From the NCBI GenBank assembly GCA_964496435.1, contig CAZBZP010000001.1:339668-403667 (forward strand): DNA of 64,000 bases. The letters run 5' to 3'. The notes beneath the pieces are model-generated. The model ran no database searches, was not told the DNA's origin, and saw only the letters and a list, made by a program, of their open reading frames with translations. This DNA is from Berkiella sp964496435. Lineage in GTDB: Bacteria; Pseudomonadota; Gammaproteobacteria; Berkiellales; Berkiellaceae. Below are positions 36,245 through 44,983 of this stretch, in pieces; the first letter of the stretch is position 1; each line of letters begins with the position of its first letter. Both the position numbers and the translations under genes were made by a program.

Positions 36245-37941
36245 TGTTACAACACCTCCTCATTCGCGATCTCGCCGTGGTCTCATTTGCAGAGATTTCC
36301 TTTTCAAAAGGCATGACAGTTATCACCGGCGAAACCGGTGCCGGTAAAAGCATCATCTTAGATGCGCTTAATTTGGCACTGGGCCAACGTTCTGATAGCC
36401 AGCTTATTCGCCCAGGTTGCGAGAAATGTGAGATTGCAGCCACCTTTGAAATATCCTCCCTTTCTGGTGCCATTTTATGGCTGACTGATTTGGAATTGAG
36501 CTGTGAAGAATCGCCTCAAGTTTGCATCATCAGAAGAATAATCTATGCCAATGGGCGCTCAAAAGCCTTTATCAATGGTCGTCCCGTTACTATCCAACAG
36601 CTGCGTTTGCTTGGTGATTATGTCGTTCAAATTCATGGTCAGCATCAACATCAACTCTTATTAAAAGCCCATGAACAATTGCGCTTACTGGATGCTTTTG
36701 GTCAACATGATGTGTTGCTCAGTCAAGTAAAAACCGCTTATAAGGCGTGGGATAATTTGAATCAATCCTTAGAACAATTGAAGGCCAATGGCTCACCTGA
36801 GCAATCACGTTTAGATCTCTTGCACTATCAAATTGCTGAATTAGAAGCACTCGGTGTACAAGCCAATGAATTAGAAAAACTGCATCAAGAACATGATGAG
36901 TTGGCCCATGGCGCAACATATATCCATGCTATTGAACAAACATTAAATTTACTTGAGCAAAATGAAGAGGCAAACGCCTTAAGCTTAACCTCCTTTGCAC
37001 AGTCTTCACTTAAAACTTTAACAGATAAATTTCCCTCTTTGCACAATGTCAAAGAGTGCTTAGCCAATGCGCACATACAACTACAAGAAGCCATTTGCGA
37101 TCTTCATGATTTTAGCGCAACCCTTGAAATAAACCCTGAACGCTTGCATGAAGTTTCTATTCGTTTAGAGCGTATTCACGATATGGCAAGAAAGCACAGA
37201 ATCGCGCCTGAAGAATTGCTTCAACATTATGAAAAGTTGAAAAATGAAGTGAAGCAATATGCTGATATAGAAATATCCGTCAAGAAGGTGGAGCAAGATT
37301 TAGCTTTGTCTTTTGATCAATATCAACGCGTTGCTAAAGCCTTAACAACGGCCAGAATCAAGGCGAGCGAAAAATTAGGTTATGAAATCACCGAAAAAAT
37401 TTCTCAATTGGGCATGCCAGGCGGACTCTTTAAAGTGCAACTCGTTCCCCAGGCCCCTGGCAGTCTTCATGCTTTTGGCAATGAATCGGTTATTTTCAAT
37501 GTCAGTGCTAACCCAGGCCATGCACCACAGCCCTTAAGTAAAGTGGCTTCTGGTGGTGAATTATCACGCATCAGTTTAGCGCTTGAACTTCTAAGTGCGA
37601 AATTTTTAAGTACGCCCTCTTTGGTTTTTGATGAAGTCGATGTCGGGATCAGCGGTAAAACGGGCAGCATTGTGGGAAGAGCGTTACATGATTTAAGCCA
37701 ATCGGCGCAAGTGTTATGTATCACCCATTTGCCACAAGTGGCAGCAATTGGCGATCACCATATTCAAGTCACGAAGTTGCAACAGGAAAATTCCACCAGC
37801 AGCGATATTCAATTTTTAAATACACAACAACGCGTAGAAGAAATTGCCAGGCTCTTAGGCGGCATCGACATCACCGCTCAAGCCCGGGCCAACGCAAAAG
37901 CCTTACTTAAGAAAAGAAAAACGGAAGAAGTTATAAGCTAA
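36244..37941 (+). CDS. recN: DNA repair protein RecN
   Basis: This SMC-like ATPase acts in double-strand break repair. Walker A is GETGAGKSIILDALN near residue 30, a coiled-coil region spans about 150-380, the ABC signature is SKVASGGELSRISLALE, and Walker B is SLVFDEVDVGISG, followed by QVLCITHLPQVAA. The length of 565 residues is normal. It starts with GTG, overlapping nadK. Confidence 0.97.
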   Translation: MLQHLLIRDLAVVSFAEISFSKGMTVITGETGAGKSIILDALNLALGQRSDSQLIRPGCEKCEIAATFEISSLSGAILWLTDLELSCEESPQVCIIRRIIYANGRSKAFINGRPVTIQQLRLLGDYVVQIHGQHQHQLLLKAHEQLRLLDAFGQHDVLLSQVKTAYKAWDNLNQSLEQLKANGSPEQSRLDLLHYQIAELEALGVQANELEKLHQEHDELAHGATYIHAIEQTLNLLEQNEEANALSLTSFAQSSLKTLTDKFPSLHNVKECLANAHIQLQEAICDLHDFSATLEINPERLHEVSIRLERIHDMARKHRIAPEELLQHYEKLKNEVKQYADIEISVKKVEQDLALSFDQYQRVAKALTTARIKASEKLGYEITEKISQLGMPGGLFKVQLVPQAPGSLHAFGNESVIFNVSANPGHAPQPLSKVASGGELSRISLALELLSAKFLSTPSLVFDEVDVGISGKTGSIVGRALHDLSQSAQVLCITHLPQVAAIGDHHIQVTKLQQENSTSSDIQFLNTQQRVEEIARLLGGIDITAQARANAKALLKKRKTEEVIS

Positions 37942-38053
37942 AAAATAAGCTATACAACATACTTTCTTGTTTCCGTTAATCTTATTCAGGTTGCTAATTT
38001 CCTTTCCTTGCTATAGCATCGGCAAACTAACTCATTATAGCAAGGTAGTAGTC

Positions 38054-39592
38054 ATGCCTAGAGATAACGCGCTAAACAGCTTAGTTCAAGATAATTCGGT
38101 GAATTTGAACGAATTTCCCGCTCTTGATAACCTTTATAAAGTAGATGAAAACGCGCAACTGACTCTGGGCGATCTGCATGGTAATGCTAAAAAATTACTT
38201 TATACCTTAGTGCGTCATGATGTTGTTAGAAATTTAAAACGCGATGATTATGCGCAATTTGTTCAGCTTTATAATAAAAATAATAATGATATCAGCCTTG
38301 AAGACCTACGCTGGTTCGATGATTTCCTTGATAAAATTGAGATTAACCCACAAGGTACCATTCGTTTAATTGGTGATGAACTGGCCGATAGAGGTTCAAA
38401 CGATTATTTCACCCTTCGACTGCTTGCAAAACTTGCTCAAAATACAAATCTTGCCATTCTAGTTTCAAATCATTCTCTTGAATTTATCAGGGCTTATGAA
38501 AAGGGAACCCCTTATATCTCTGAAAATCTCCTATGGGGCCAAGCGGCTTCTATGGAAAACCTACAAACCCTTATTAATAAAGGTTTGGTGAATAAACCCG
38601 ATGTAGAGCAAATAGTCAGCAACTTATACTTGCCCAAGGTTAAACTATTAGATTATACGATTGATGAAGCTAATCAACGCTTGGCAATCTTCTCTCATGC
38701 CCCTATCGGAATTGAGTCTATAGAATATATCGCTCAAAAATTAGGTGTCACTTATAAAGATGATACCTTGACAGAATTAGCACAAACTATCGAAGATATT
38801 AACACTGCCTTTACCAATAATTATGTTAATACCAAACAAATTCATACGCTATTTGATAATGAACAATGCATTGGTGATCCTGCATATGCTGATCCTAAAA
38901 TAGCGCCTTTTTTACATTTAATTTGGAACAGAAATCATCAGCTTAATCGTCCGGAAAACTATAAGGGCTATAAACTTAAATTTATTCATGGGCATGACAT
39001 TAAACCCTCTACTATTGCCCATCGAATTTATAACTTGGATAATGTTTTAGGTAAGGGAAGTGCGGCACAAGGTCCCTATCATGTACATTTCACTCATGAA
39101 AAGGCTTTATTAAAACACAATAATGCGCAATCTTCATCAGAAGACATAGTCTTGCCCGCTCAACCTTCTAGGAAGGATAGGATTATCTTGGGCCTCAAAA
39201 ACTTTTTATGGCGACCATCACGATACCCTGGCTTTGTAGGTTTGTTCGCAACAGCATTGGTTGCAAGTGGCGCATCAATCTTGGGTTTTAGTGCCTTTAC
39301 GTTTGCGATTGCAAGCGTCATAACCTTCACTTTCACGGTCAACTTTACGAGGCTGAGAAATCATATTGCTTACAATGCGCTTCGCAGCGTAAATGAAAAC
39401 ACGGTTGCCCAACAATCACAAACTACGCGAAATGCCTTTACACTAGGTCAAGAGGCCGCCAAAGGATGGTTACCTTATGCAAAATCATTTAACCTATTAA
39501 ATACGGCCCCCTGGAAGGATTATGGTGCTTTTGCAGCGGGCATGAAATCTGAATTGGATAAAACCTCGCAAAGAACAACGCCTGCCATTTAA
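38054..39592 (+). CDS. PPP-family phosphatase-like protein (WipA/WipB-like), membrane-anchored
   Basis: The metal-binding motifs of calcineurin-like/PPP phosphatases occur in order: GDLHGN (D40, H42), GDELADRGSND (D108, D112), SNH (N139-H140), SHAPIG and IHGHD. This matches the Legionella effectors WipA and WipB, which are PPP-type phosphatases. Residues about 390-435 hold a hydrophobic hairpin (VGLFATALVASGASILGF... FAIASVITFTFTV) that may anchor it in a membrane. The frame is open to a TTG at 37967; the ATG at 38054 (512 residues) is preferred, with AAGG nine bases upstream. There is no signal peptide. It follows recN and ends at a strong terminator. Confidence 0.8.
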   Translation: MPRDNALNSLVQDNSVNLNEFPALDNLYKVDENAQLTLGDLHGNAKKLLYTLVRHDVVRNLKRDDYAQFVQLYNKNNNDISLEDLRWFDDFLDKIEINPQGTIRLIGDELADRGSNDYFTLRLLAKLAQNTNLAILVSNHSLEFIRAYEKGTPYISENLLWGQAASMENLQTLINKGLVNKPDVEQIVSNLYLPKVKLLDYTIDEANQRLAIFSHAPIGIESIEYIAQKLGVTYKDDTLTELAQTIEDINTAFTNNYVNTKQIHTLFDNEQCIGDPAYADPKIAPFLHLIWNRNHQLNRPENYKGYKLKFIHGHDIKPSTIAHRIYNLDNVLGKGSAAQGPYHVHFTHEKALLKHNNAQSSSEDIVLPAQPSRKDRIILGLKNFLWRPSRYPGFVGLFATALVASGASILGFSAFTFAIASVITFTFTVNFTRLRNHIAYNALRSVNENTVAQQSQTTRNAFTLGQEAAKGWLPYAKSFNLLNTAPWKDYGAFAAGMKSELDKTSQRTTPAI

Positions 39593-39600
39593 TCTCATTG

Positions 39601-39632
39601 AGATGGCAGTATAGAAACTGCCATCTTTTTCT
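39601..39632 (+). terminator. Rho-independent terminator after the phosphatase gene
   Basis: A perfect 10-bp stem (AGATGGCAGT / ACTGCCATCT) with a 6-base loop is followed by TTTTTCTT. It lies between two convergent genes; the reverse strand is less T-rich after the stem. Confidence 0.88.
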
Positions 39633-40951
39633 TATCTTTTGTTTCTTTTAGCTGGTCTTTCTTCTACCTCAAAATCTCTTTCCCTTGGTACTTTTTTTAT
39701 TTCCATTTCCATTTCTATTTCGTTATTCAAGGGCGCATCTAATTCTTTATTATTTTCAGCCAGGCGTGATAAATATATTTCTTTTGCAGATTTTGATACG
39801 TAAGCGATGAGTGCTGGATGCTGCCATAACAAAGGGTATCTTCTACAAGCAATTTGAGATGCAGCATCAAAATAAATATGAAAATCGCAAAAAATCTTAT
39901 AACAACTTTTCACTGCCATTAAATATATATTTTCCATTCTTGCATAGACTTGAGGATAAAATGACTTTATCACATTTAATTGTGCAGGTTGTTTGCAGCA
40001 TTCATAGACTATGGCTAAGAAATTTTTATTCACAGCTAAAAGAAGTGCTTCATAGTAATTTTTACTTGGATCTATTCTGGCGTCTGCCAACAACACAATC
40101 ACAACCTCCAAACGATTATTTTCAACTGCTAATAATAAGGCATCAAAATTAATCAGTTTTGGATTTACGCTGGGGTGGCTAAGAATAAGCTTAACCACCT
40201 CATGATGGCCATTTTGAATAGCGTATTTCAAAGCGTAGTGCTGGCAAGCACTTGGATCTACACTTTTGTGTTGTAGCAAAGATTTTACAACTTTGGTATG
40301 GCCATATTGTGCGGCACCTCTTAGCGCTTCATTTTGGAGTGCCCCAGGATTTACGCGGTTATCACCAAGCAATAAATTGACGATGTCATCGTGACCATTA
40401 AGAGAGGCTAACCTGAGTGCTTCATCGTCATTTGCAGCAGGATCTACGCTTGGATTTGCTAGTAATATTTTTAGAATATCAACATAACCATAGCGCGCAG
40501 CCCATCCGATAAATCGATTATCATCCCAAGCTGGGTTTATCCTTTTATCAATCAATAATAATTTAACAACTTCTTGGCAATGATTAAGCATTGCCCATCT
40601 GATGGCATAATTGCTATTCGCAGCTGGATCAATTGTTGGAAACGCAAGCAAGAATTTAACAACTTCAGGATGACCGTATTGAGCAGCTAAGCCGATGATG
40701 AAATTATTATTTTCAGCAGGATTTACTCCATAATCATTGACTAAACTCTTAAGAATTGCATAGTCTGGCTTCTTAACCGCCCATGCAAGCAATGCTTGAG
40801 CAAAGCTAATGGTTTTACTTGAAAAATTAAAGCTGATATTTACGTCTATATTTTTATTCTTATTCAGCAAGATAATGAGTTCTGAGGCTCCTAGCGAGCA
40901 ATTATTTACATGTTTTTCAAACATTTCAAAATCAAGGGGGCCTTGTTGCAT
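39632..40951 (-). CDS. Ankyrin-repeat protein with basic C-terminus, 439 aa
   Basis: About eight to nine ankyrin-type repeats of roughly 34 residues occupy residues 50-320, each with the form (D)EALRLASLNGHDDIVNLLL then DxRVNPxAxxN. The C-terminus is charged and ends in a basic cluster (RPAKRNKR) that resembles a nuclear localisation signal. There is no signal peptide. The repeat consensus VNPxAxxNxAL differs from the canonical TPLHxAA form but is common in intracellular bacteria and giant viruses. It is convergent with the phosphatase gene. Confidence 0.85.
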   Translation of the reverse strand: MQQGPLDFEMFEKHVNNCSLGASELIILLNKNKNIDVNISFNFSSKTISFAQALLAWAVKKPDYAILKSLVNDYGVNPAENNNFIIGLAAQYGHPEVVKFLLAFPTIDPAANSNYAIRWAMLNHCQEVVKLLLIDKRINPAWDDNRFIGWAARYGYVDILKILLANPSVDPAANDDEALRLASLNGHDDIVNLLLGDNRVNPGALQNEALRGAAQYGHTKVVKSLLQHKSVDPSACQHYALKYAIQNGHHEVVKLILSHPSVNPKLINFDALLLAVENNRLEVVIVLLADARIDPSKNYYEALLLAVNKNFLAIVYECCKQPAQLNVIKSFYPQVYARMENIYLMAVKSCYKIFCDFHIYFDAASQIACRRYPLLWQHPALIAYVSKSAKEIYLSRLAENNKELDAPLNNEIEMEMEIKKVPRERDFEVEERPAKRNKR

Positions 40952-41117
40952 TACTTCACCTATCGATTAAAGAATAGGTTGGAGTATACAATTTAGAATT
41001 GGAAATTAAATATTCTCTGGGCTATATGCGCTAGTTTTTGCGATAAAATGCAAAAATACTAAAGGTTGTAACAAAAAGGTGTGACAAGAATTTTTGCAGC
41101 TAAAGGCATTAATTAAG

Positions 41118-41546
41118 CTAATTATTTTGACAAGCCTGACAGATCCCATAGAGGTATAAACAATGATCGGTAATCTTAAAACCAAGCTCATTCGCAATGG
41201 CTTCTTGGCGCTCTTCAATCACTTTATCAACAAACTCTTCTACTTTCTGGCATTTCAGGCACAATAAATGATCGTGATGCATACCACCATCAAGTTCAAA
41301 AACAGCGTGGCCCGAATCAAAACGATGTCGCAGCACAAGCCCTGCTGCTTCAAATTGTGTGAGTACGCGATACACGGTTGCAAGGCCAACATCATCGCCA
41401 GACTCCAGCAACTTTTTATAGACTTCTTCTGCGCTAATATGGCGCGTTGTCGCATTTTCTAAGATGCTTAAAATCTTTAAGCGCGGCATCGTTACTTTGA
41501 GGCCGGCTTTCTTCAGATCTTTATTGTCGAGTTTATCATCTAACAT
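41118..41546 (-). CDS. fur: Ferric uptake regulator Fur
   Basis: This Fe(II)-dependent repressor controls iron uptake genes. The winged-helix domain (TMPRLKILSILE, GLATVYRVLTQFE) is followed by the metal/dimer domain with HHDH (90-93), CLKC (96-99) and CQAC (136-139). The length of 142 residues is normal. A Fur-box-like sequence lies directly upstream of the start, which suggests autoregulation. It is divergent from bamE, a standard gammaproteobacterial arrangement. Confidence 0.96.
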   Translation of the reverse strand: MLDDKLDNKDLKKAGLKVTMPRLKILSILENATTRHISAEEVYKKLLESGDDVGLATVYRVLTQFEAAGLVLRHRFDSGHAVFELDGGMHHDHLLCLKCQKVEEFVDKVIEERQEAIANELGFKITDHCLYLYGICQACQNN

Positions 41547-41562
41547 AAAATGATTCTCATTT
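41547..41562. promoter_or_regulatory. Fur box upstream of fur
   Basis: The minus strand reads AATGAGAATCATTTT immediately before the fur start codon, matching the Fur core AATGATAATCATTAT at 13 of 15 positions. It could also affect divergent bamE. Confidence 0.7.
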
Positions 41563-41710
41563 CTAATTAGTTCGCCAAGGCTACCATGAGATGGCTTGAT
41601 ATTGTAGGGGTAGAATGAATCAATCTTGCTCTATAGATAGGGACCATGTTAGCCTTCCCCCTATTAACATCCCTAATATTAAACATCAATTGAGTTTATC
41701 GAATAACACT

Positions 41711-42058
41711 ATGAAATCCTTAGCGCTCACGACATCAAAACTGATTGGCTGCCTCGTGCTAACACTGGCATTAAATGCTTGTTTTATACGCCCCTACAAG
41801 TTCGATTTAGAACAAGGGAATCTCATCAGTGCCGACAAAATTGCTGAAGTTGAAGTTGGCATGAGTGAAGAACAAGTTAAATACGTGCTAGGCACGCCCA
41901 TGCTACAAGATGTATTTCATACCTATCGCTGGGATTATGTTTATTATGAAAAACCTGGCAATGGTAGCCCTGCCATTCGCAGTCATTTAGCGATTTATTT
42001 TGACAGAGGCGTGGTAGATAAAATTATACGCGATCCTTTGCCTTCTTTGGTTGGCTAA
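41711..42058 (+). CDS. bamE: Outer membrane assembly factor BamE (lipoprotein)
   Basis: This small lipoprotein of the BAM complex acts at the inner face of the outer membrane. The true start is the ATG at 41711; the open frame runs upstream to 41615, but those residues are not family-like. The signal peptide ends in the lipobox LNAC (Cys about residue 24). The domain has VEVGMSEEQVKYVLGTPM and a YRWDYVYY segment. It is 115 residues, diverges from fur, and its 3' end overlaps that of rnfH by 35 bases on the opposite strand. Confidence 0.93.
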   Translation: MKSLALTTSKLIGCLVLTLALNACFIRPYKFDLEQGNLISADKIAEVEVGMSEEQVKYVLGTPMLQDVFHTYRWDYVYYEKPGNGSPAIRSHLAIYFDRGVVDKIIRDPLPSLVG

Positions 42059-42356
42059 GCTTTTTAGTCTTAGCTCTTTGTGCTCTTGCACTCATCGCAT
42101 CTTGATGGAGTGGACGATAAATCTCCACTCTATCTCCCTCGTTAACTTGTGTTTCTAGCGTTTTGATTTTGTTATAAACGCCCACTTTATGAGCACCATC
42201 CAAAGCGATTTCCGGAAATTGCTGCAATAACCCTGATTGTTCAACAGCCTCTTTGAGGGTTGTACCCTTCTCAACACTTAAAGCGATGCAGCGATAACCT
42301 GCTTGTGTGGCAAAAACCACTTCAATATTAACTAAGGGCTGCTTCTGTGTAGACAT
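42024..42356 (-). CDS. rnfH: RnfH family protein
   Basis: A ubiquitin-like-fold protein of the RnfH (UPF0125) family, usually encoded beside ratA. It has the conserved segment NIEVVFATQAGYRCIALSV and the C-terminal GDRVEIYRPLHQDAMSARAQR. The start at 42356 (MSTQKQPLVN) is inside the 3' end of ratA; the frame is open 14 codons further. The length is 110 residues. Its function is not firmly known. Confidence 0.9.
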   Translation of the reverse strand: MSTQKQPLVNIEVVFATQAGYRCIALSVEKGTTLKEAVEQSGLLQQFPEIALDGAHKVGVYNKIKTLETQVNEGDRVEIYRPLHQDAMSARAQRAKTKKLSQPKKAKDRV

Positions 42357-42771
42357 GATGTGCTCTTGTCGTAAAAGCTTGAAGCAGTGTTTGGGCAATT
42401 TGATTAAAAAGCGGTCCCATGGTCAGTGCTAAAAGCGTATTTTGAAATTCGAAGTTTAAATGAAAGGATACTTTGCACCCTTGGGCAAGGCCTTCAAAGG
42501 ACCAGACACCCTCTAAATGTTTAAAAGGCCCCTGCTTTAAACGCATCTCGATGCGCTCATGGGGTATTAAAGTGTTGATAGTGCTAAATGCTTTGCTAAT
42601 CGGGCCCTTTACAATGTGGACGCTGGCCTGCATGTGGTTCTCGGACTGTGATTCTACTTGCGTTTTAGCACACCAGGGCAAGAATTGGGGGTATTCAGCG
42701 ACGTTGTTGACCAAATCGAACATTTGCTGGGGGCTAAAGGGTACCTTTGCACAACGCGAAATAATAGTCAC
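42328..42771 (-). CDS. ratA: RatA / COQ10-like START-domain protein
   Basis: This SRPBCC (START) fold protein is annotated as ribosome-association toxin RatA or as a coenzyme Q-binding COQ10 homologue; the two roles are not separated by sequence. It has VPFSPQQMFDLVNNVAEYPQFLPWC and a C-terminal FEFQNTLLALTMGPLFNQIA. The GTG at 42771 is chosen because GGAGGGG lies just upstream; a TTG four codons earlier is in frame. It is 147 residues and overlaps rnfH. It diverges from smpB, the usual arrangement. Confidence 0.92.
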   Translation of the reverse strand: MTIISRCAKVPFSPQQMFDLVNNVAEYPQFLPWCAKTQVESQSENHMQASVHIVKGPISKAFSTINTLIPHERIEMRLKQGPFKHLEGVWSFEGLAQGCKVSFHLNFEFQNTLLALTMGPLFNQIAQTLLQAFTTRAHHVYTEAALS

Positions 42772-42853
42772 AAGCCCCTCCAAATCTCTTATATTCGCCT
42801 ATTATATAGGTGGACATTTCTTTTTAACACCGAAAAAGTATAATGATGTGACT

Positions 42854-43324
42854 ATGAGTAAGAAAAACAAGACCGACAACACCAACCGCATTGCTGAAAA
42901 TCGCAGAGCGCGTTTTGAATATACCATCGAGGAAACCTTCGAGGCTGGCATTATGCTGCAAGGTTGGGAAGTAAAAAGCCTACGCGCCGGTAAAGGTGGG
43001 ATCTCTGAAAGCCATGTAATTATCAAAGGTGGAGAAGCTTGGCTCTTAAATGCGGTTATTACCCCTTTAAATTCAGCATCGACGCATATACACCCTGAAA
43101 ACAGCCGTACCCGCAAACTGCTGCTGCATAAAAAGGAGCTCCGAAAGCTGATTGGTGCCATAGAGCGTAAAGGCTATACGGTTATTCCCCTAAATATGTA
43201 TTGGAAAAATGGCTTGGCCAAAATTCAAATCGCTATTGCCCAAGGTAAAAAGCTTTTTGATAAACGCGAAACGATTAAGCAACGTGATTGGGAGCGTTCT
43301 CGTTCGCGTATTTTGAAGAAATAG
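42854..43324 (+). CDS. smpB: SsrA-binding protein SmpB
   Basis: SmpB binds tmRNA and places it in stalled ribosomes for trans-translation. The protein has NRRARFEYTIEETFEAGIML, GWEVKSLRAGKGGISESHV and the basic tail ending RDWERSRSRILKK. It is 156 residues from the ATG at 42854; the open frame continues far upstream but matches nothing. The ssrA gene it serves lies 1.1 kb downstream on the same strand. Confidence 0.96.
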   Translation: MSKKNKTDNTNRIAENRRARFEYTIEETFEAGIMLQGWEVKSLRAGKGGISESHVIIKGGEAWLLNAVITPLNSASTHIHPENSRTRKLLLHKKELRKLIGAIERKGYTVIPLNMYWKNGLAKIQIAIAQGKKLFDKRETIKQRDWERSRSRILKK

Positions 43325-43337
43325 AAAAGTTTGTAAA

Positions 43338-43823
43338 TTAGAATCCTGGCGCTGTATAGCCATGATTTTCAAAGTATTCTAAACCTTCCCTGTCTTGTGC
43401 TTCATCTTTGCTAATATAAGATTGCTTATCCATCTCAAATTGAAACTTACGAATAACAGGCTCACTACTATATCCAATAAATTGGCCTATAGTGGTACCC
43501 ATAATAACGCTGCCACTTACAAGATAAGCGCCAGTGCCTATCAAGGTGCTCAAGGTAGTTGAGAACGCGGTAGGCTCTTCATATGTCAAAGAATCTAATT
43601 GAGTATCTAAAAATTCAGTAACTTTATCAGCACTTGAAAGCGCTATTTCATTAGCCAAGAATAGCTCAGGGCCTTTATAGCTTATATTGAGCATAGCTTG
43701 CGTTAACGCAATCCCTGTCTGATTAATCCCCTGATCTTTGGCAATAGCGGAGCCATTTGTGATTGCTGCCTCTACGGCGATTGGCTCTAAATAGTCCCTA
43801 ATGACTTTTAATAATTCAAACAT
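43338..43823 (-). CDS. Hypothetical protein with one hydrophobic segment
   Basis: The 161-residue product is not recognised. A hydrophobic, Gly/Ser-rich segment near residues 95-118 (TLIGTGAYLVSGSVIMGTTIG) could be a membrane helix; the C-terminus is charged. The start is placed at the ATG at 43823 (MFELLKVIRDY), with an in-frame start six codons upstream. It lies between smpB and a DCC-family gene. Its stop is 14 bases from that of smpB on the other strand. Confidence 0.6.
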   Translation of the reverse strand: MFELLKVIRDYLEPIAVEAAITNGSAIAKDQGINQTGIALTQAMLNISYKGPELFLANEIALSSADKVTEFLDTQLDSLTYEEPTAFSTTLSTLIGTGAYLVSGSVIMGTTIGQFIGYSSEPVIRKFQFEMDKQSYISKDEAQDREGLEYFENHGYTAPGF

Positions 43824-43930
43824 AATAAATCCATATAGCAATGTACCTTAATTTATGTCACCCTTTTAACTCAAGAGGGGGCAAATGGACAGTAATTTAC
43901 GATAACTTGCCTTGGATGAGAGACTAACGG

Positions 43931-44302
43931 TTAAGTGTGATGCTTAGGCTTTAGCAAGAGTAAAACCGCTCTTATTGCCTTTAAAATGGGATAAAGAAAC
44001 GTTGCTAATGTTTTAGAACGAAAAACCATGCCATTTAGTTTATTGAAGATATCACTGTTAGTGGATAGGAGCGCCAACATTTGCATGGCAGCAGCCCCTT
44101 GATAAAGATTGTCGCCCATTTTAACAATAAAGCCTTGGTTATAATCTAAACCTTTTTCACGTAATGTCTGGTTTAGGGGATGCTCTTCTCTGGCATTTAA
44201 AAGCACAATGGTGCCGGCGGCTTGCTGTAATTTAATCCTTTTAGAGGCAAAATTACATAAGGGGCACTCACCGTCGTAAATTATCCAGATTTCTTTTTGC
44301 AT
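43931..44302 (-). CDS. DCC-family thiol-disulfide oxidoreductase-like protein (DUF393)
   Basis: The N-terminal IIYDGECPLC (residues 7-16) is the defining motif of the DUF393/DCC family, which has a predicted thioredoxin-like CxxC site (C13, C16). The C-terminus is hydrophobic and basic (ILKAIRAVLLLLKPKHH). It is 123 residues from the ATG at 44302; the frame extends to a GTG seven codons earlier. No substrate can be given. It ends about 90 bases from the start of the hypothetical gene. Confidence 0.85.
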   Translation of the reverse strand: MQKEIWIIYDGECPLCNFASKRIKLQQAAGTIVLLNAREEHPLNQTLREKGLDYNQGFIVKMGDNLYQGAAAMQMLALLSTNSDIFNKLNGMVFRSKTLATFLYPILKAIRAVLLLLKPKHHT

Positions 44303-44427
44303 TCTGCCTAGCTCTTTTAGCACGCATATTACTCTATTTTAACATGTAAAAAGGGGTTAAATACGTGCATAAGTACACACCCACCCTAAAAATATGCTTT
44401 TTTATCAGGCACTTCCTGAAAGCCTTA

Positions 44428-44456
44428 TTGATATTAAAATTTGACTGGTCTAAGAT
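44428..44456 (+). promoter_or_regulatory. Sigma-70 promoter for ssrA
   Basis: TTGATA, a 17-base spacer and TAAGAT end seven bases before the first G of tmRNA, a strong sigma-70-type arrangement. No other promoter-like sequence fits better. Confidence 0.75.
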
Positions 44457-44462
44457 ATACAT

Positions 44463-44820
44463 GGGGACGACTTGGCTTCGACGCAGTTCACGAACCCAAA
44501 GATGCATGCCGAGCACACAGTTTAATCTCGTAAAACTTAACTGTTACGTTTATAGTTGCAAACGATAACAACTACGCTGTAGCTGCCTAAAAAACAGCAA
44601 AGCCCCTCTACCTACTGTGCTTGGACGGTAGAATAGAGGGTCGACTAAACAAGATCGCTGTTCACGCCGCCCTAGCACGAACGGTTAAAAATAAATGGGC
44701 TCGCTTAGCGTAACCGCTCTGATCCGGGTGCGATGAGTTAAATAAAAGATCACCGATAAGCATGTAGACCCTTTGATGTAGGTCTTGCGGACGCGGGTTC
44801 AATTCCCGCCGTCTCCACCA
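44463..44820 (+). ncRNA. ssrA: Transfer-messenger RNA (tmRNA)
   Basis: The RNA starts GGGGACGACTTGGCTTCGAC and ends CGGGTTCAATTCCCGCCGTCTCCACCA-type T-arm and acceptor with CCA, so both tRNA-like halves are present. The tag reads GCA AAC GAT AAC AAC TAC GCT GTA GCT GCC TAA, giving ANDNNYAVAA, close to the E. coli ANDENYALAA. The length is 358 bases. Its 3' end is the integration target of the island that follows. Confidence 0.96.
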
Positions 44821-44983
44821 AATTCAAATCCCATCACATCCAAAACAATTCAAAATACTTGAAATAGTTATATTTTTTATTTAACCTCACTCCAGTAAAA
44901 TCTAACTGATACCCCCAACATCCAACGCCATTTGGGGGCATTGTCGGGGGTACTTTGATACCCCTTTGAGGTGATACCCCCAT
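44809..44983. other. Island left end: att core and integrase arm-type repeats
   Basis: The 3' end of ssrA (CCGTCTCCACCA, 44809-44820) is the probable left att core. Beyond it lie repeats of the GGGGGTA/TACCCCC type: GATACCCCC at 44908, a palindrome GGGGTA-N6-TACCCC at 44947-44964, and GATACCCCCATG at 44973, which ends in the integrase start codon. Similar repeats occur near 59747 at the other end. Confidence 0.65.

Noticed and set aside
41615..41710. Extended N-terminus of bamE
   Set aside because: The lipoprotein signal begins at 41711; the upstream codons would bury it inside the protein.
42473..42853. Long N-terminal extension in frame with smpB
   Set aside because: It runs antisense through ratA, and the family start lies at 42854. 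The extra residues match no SmpB.
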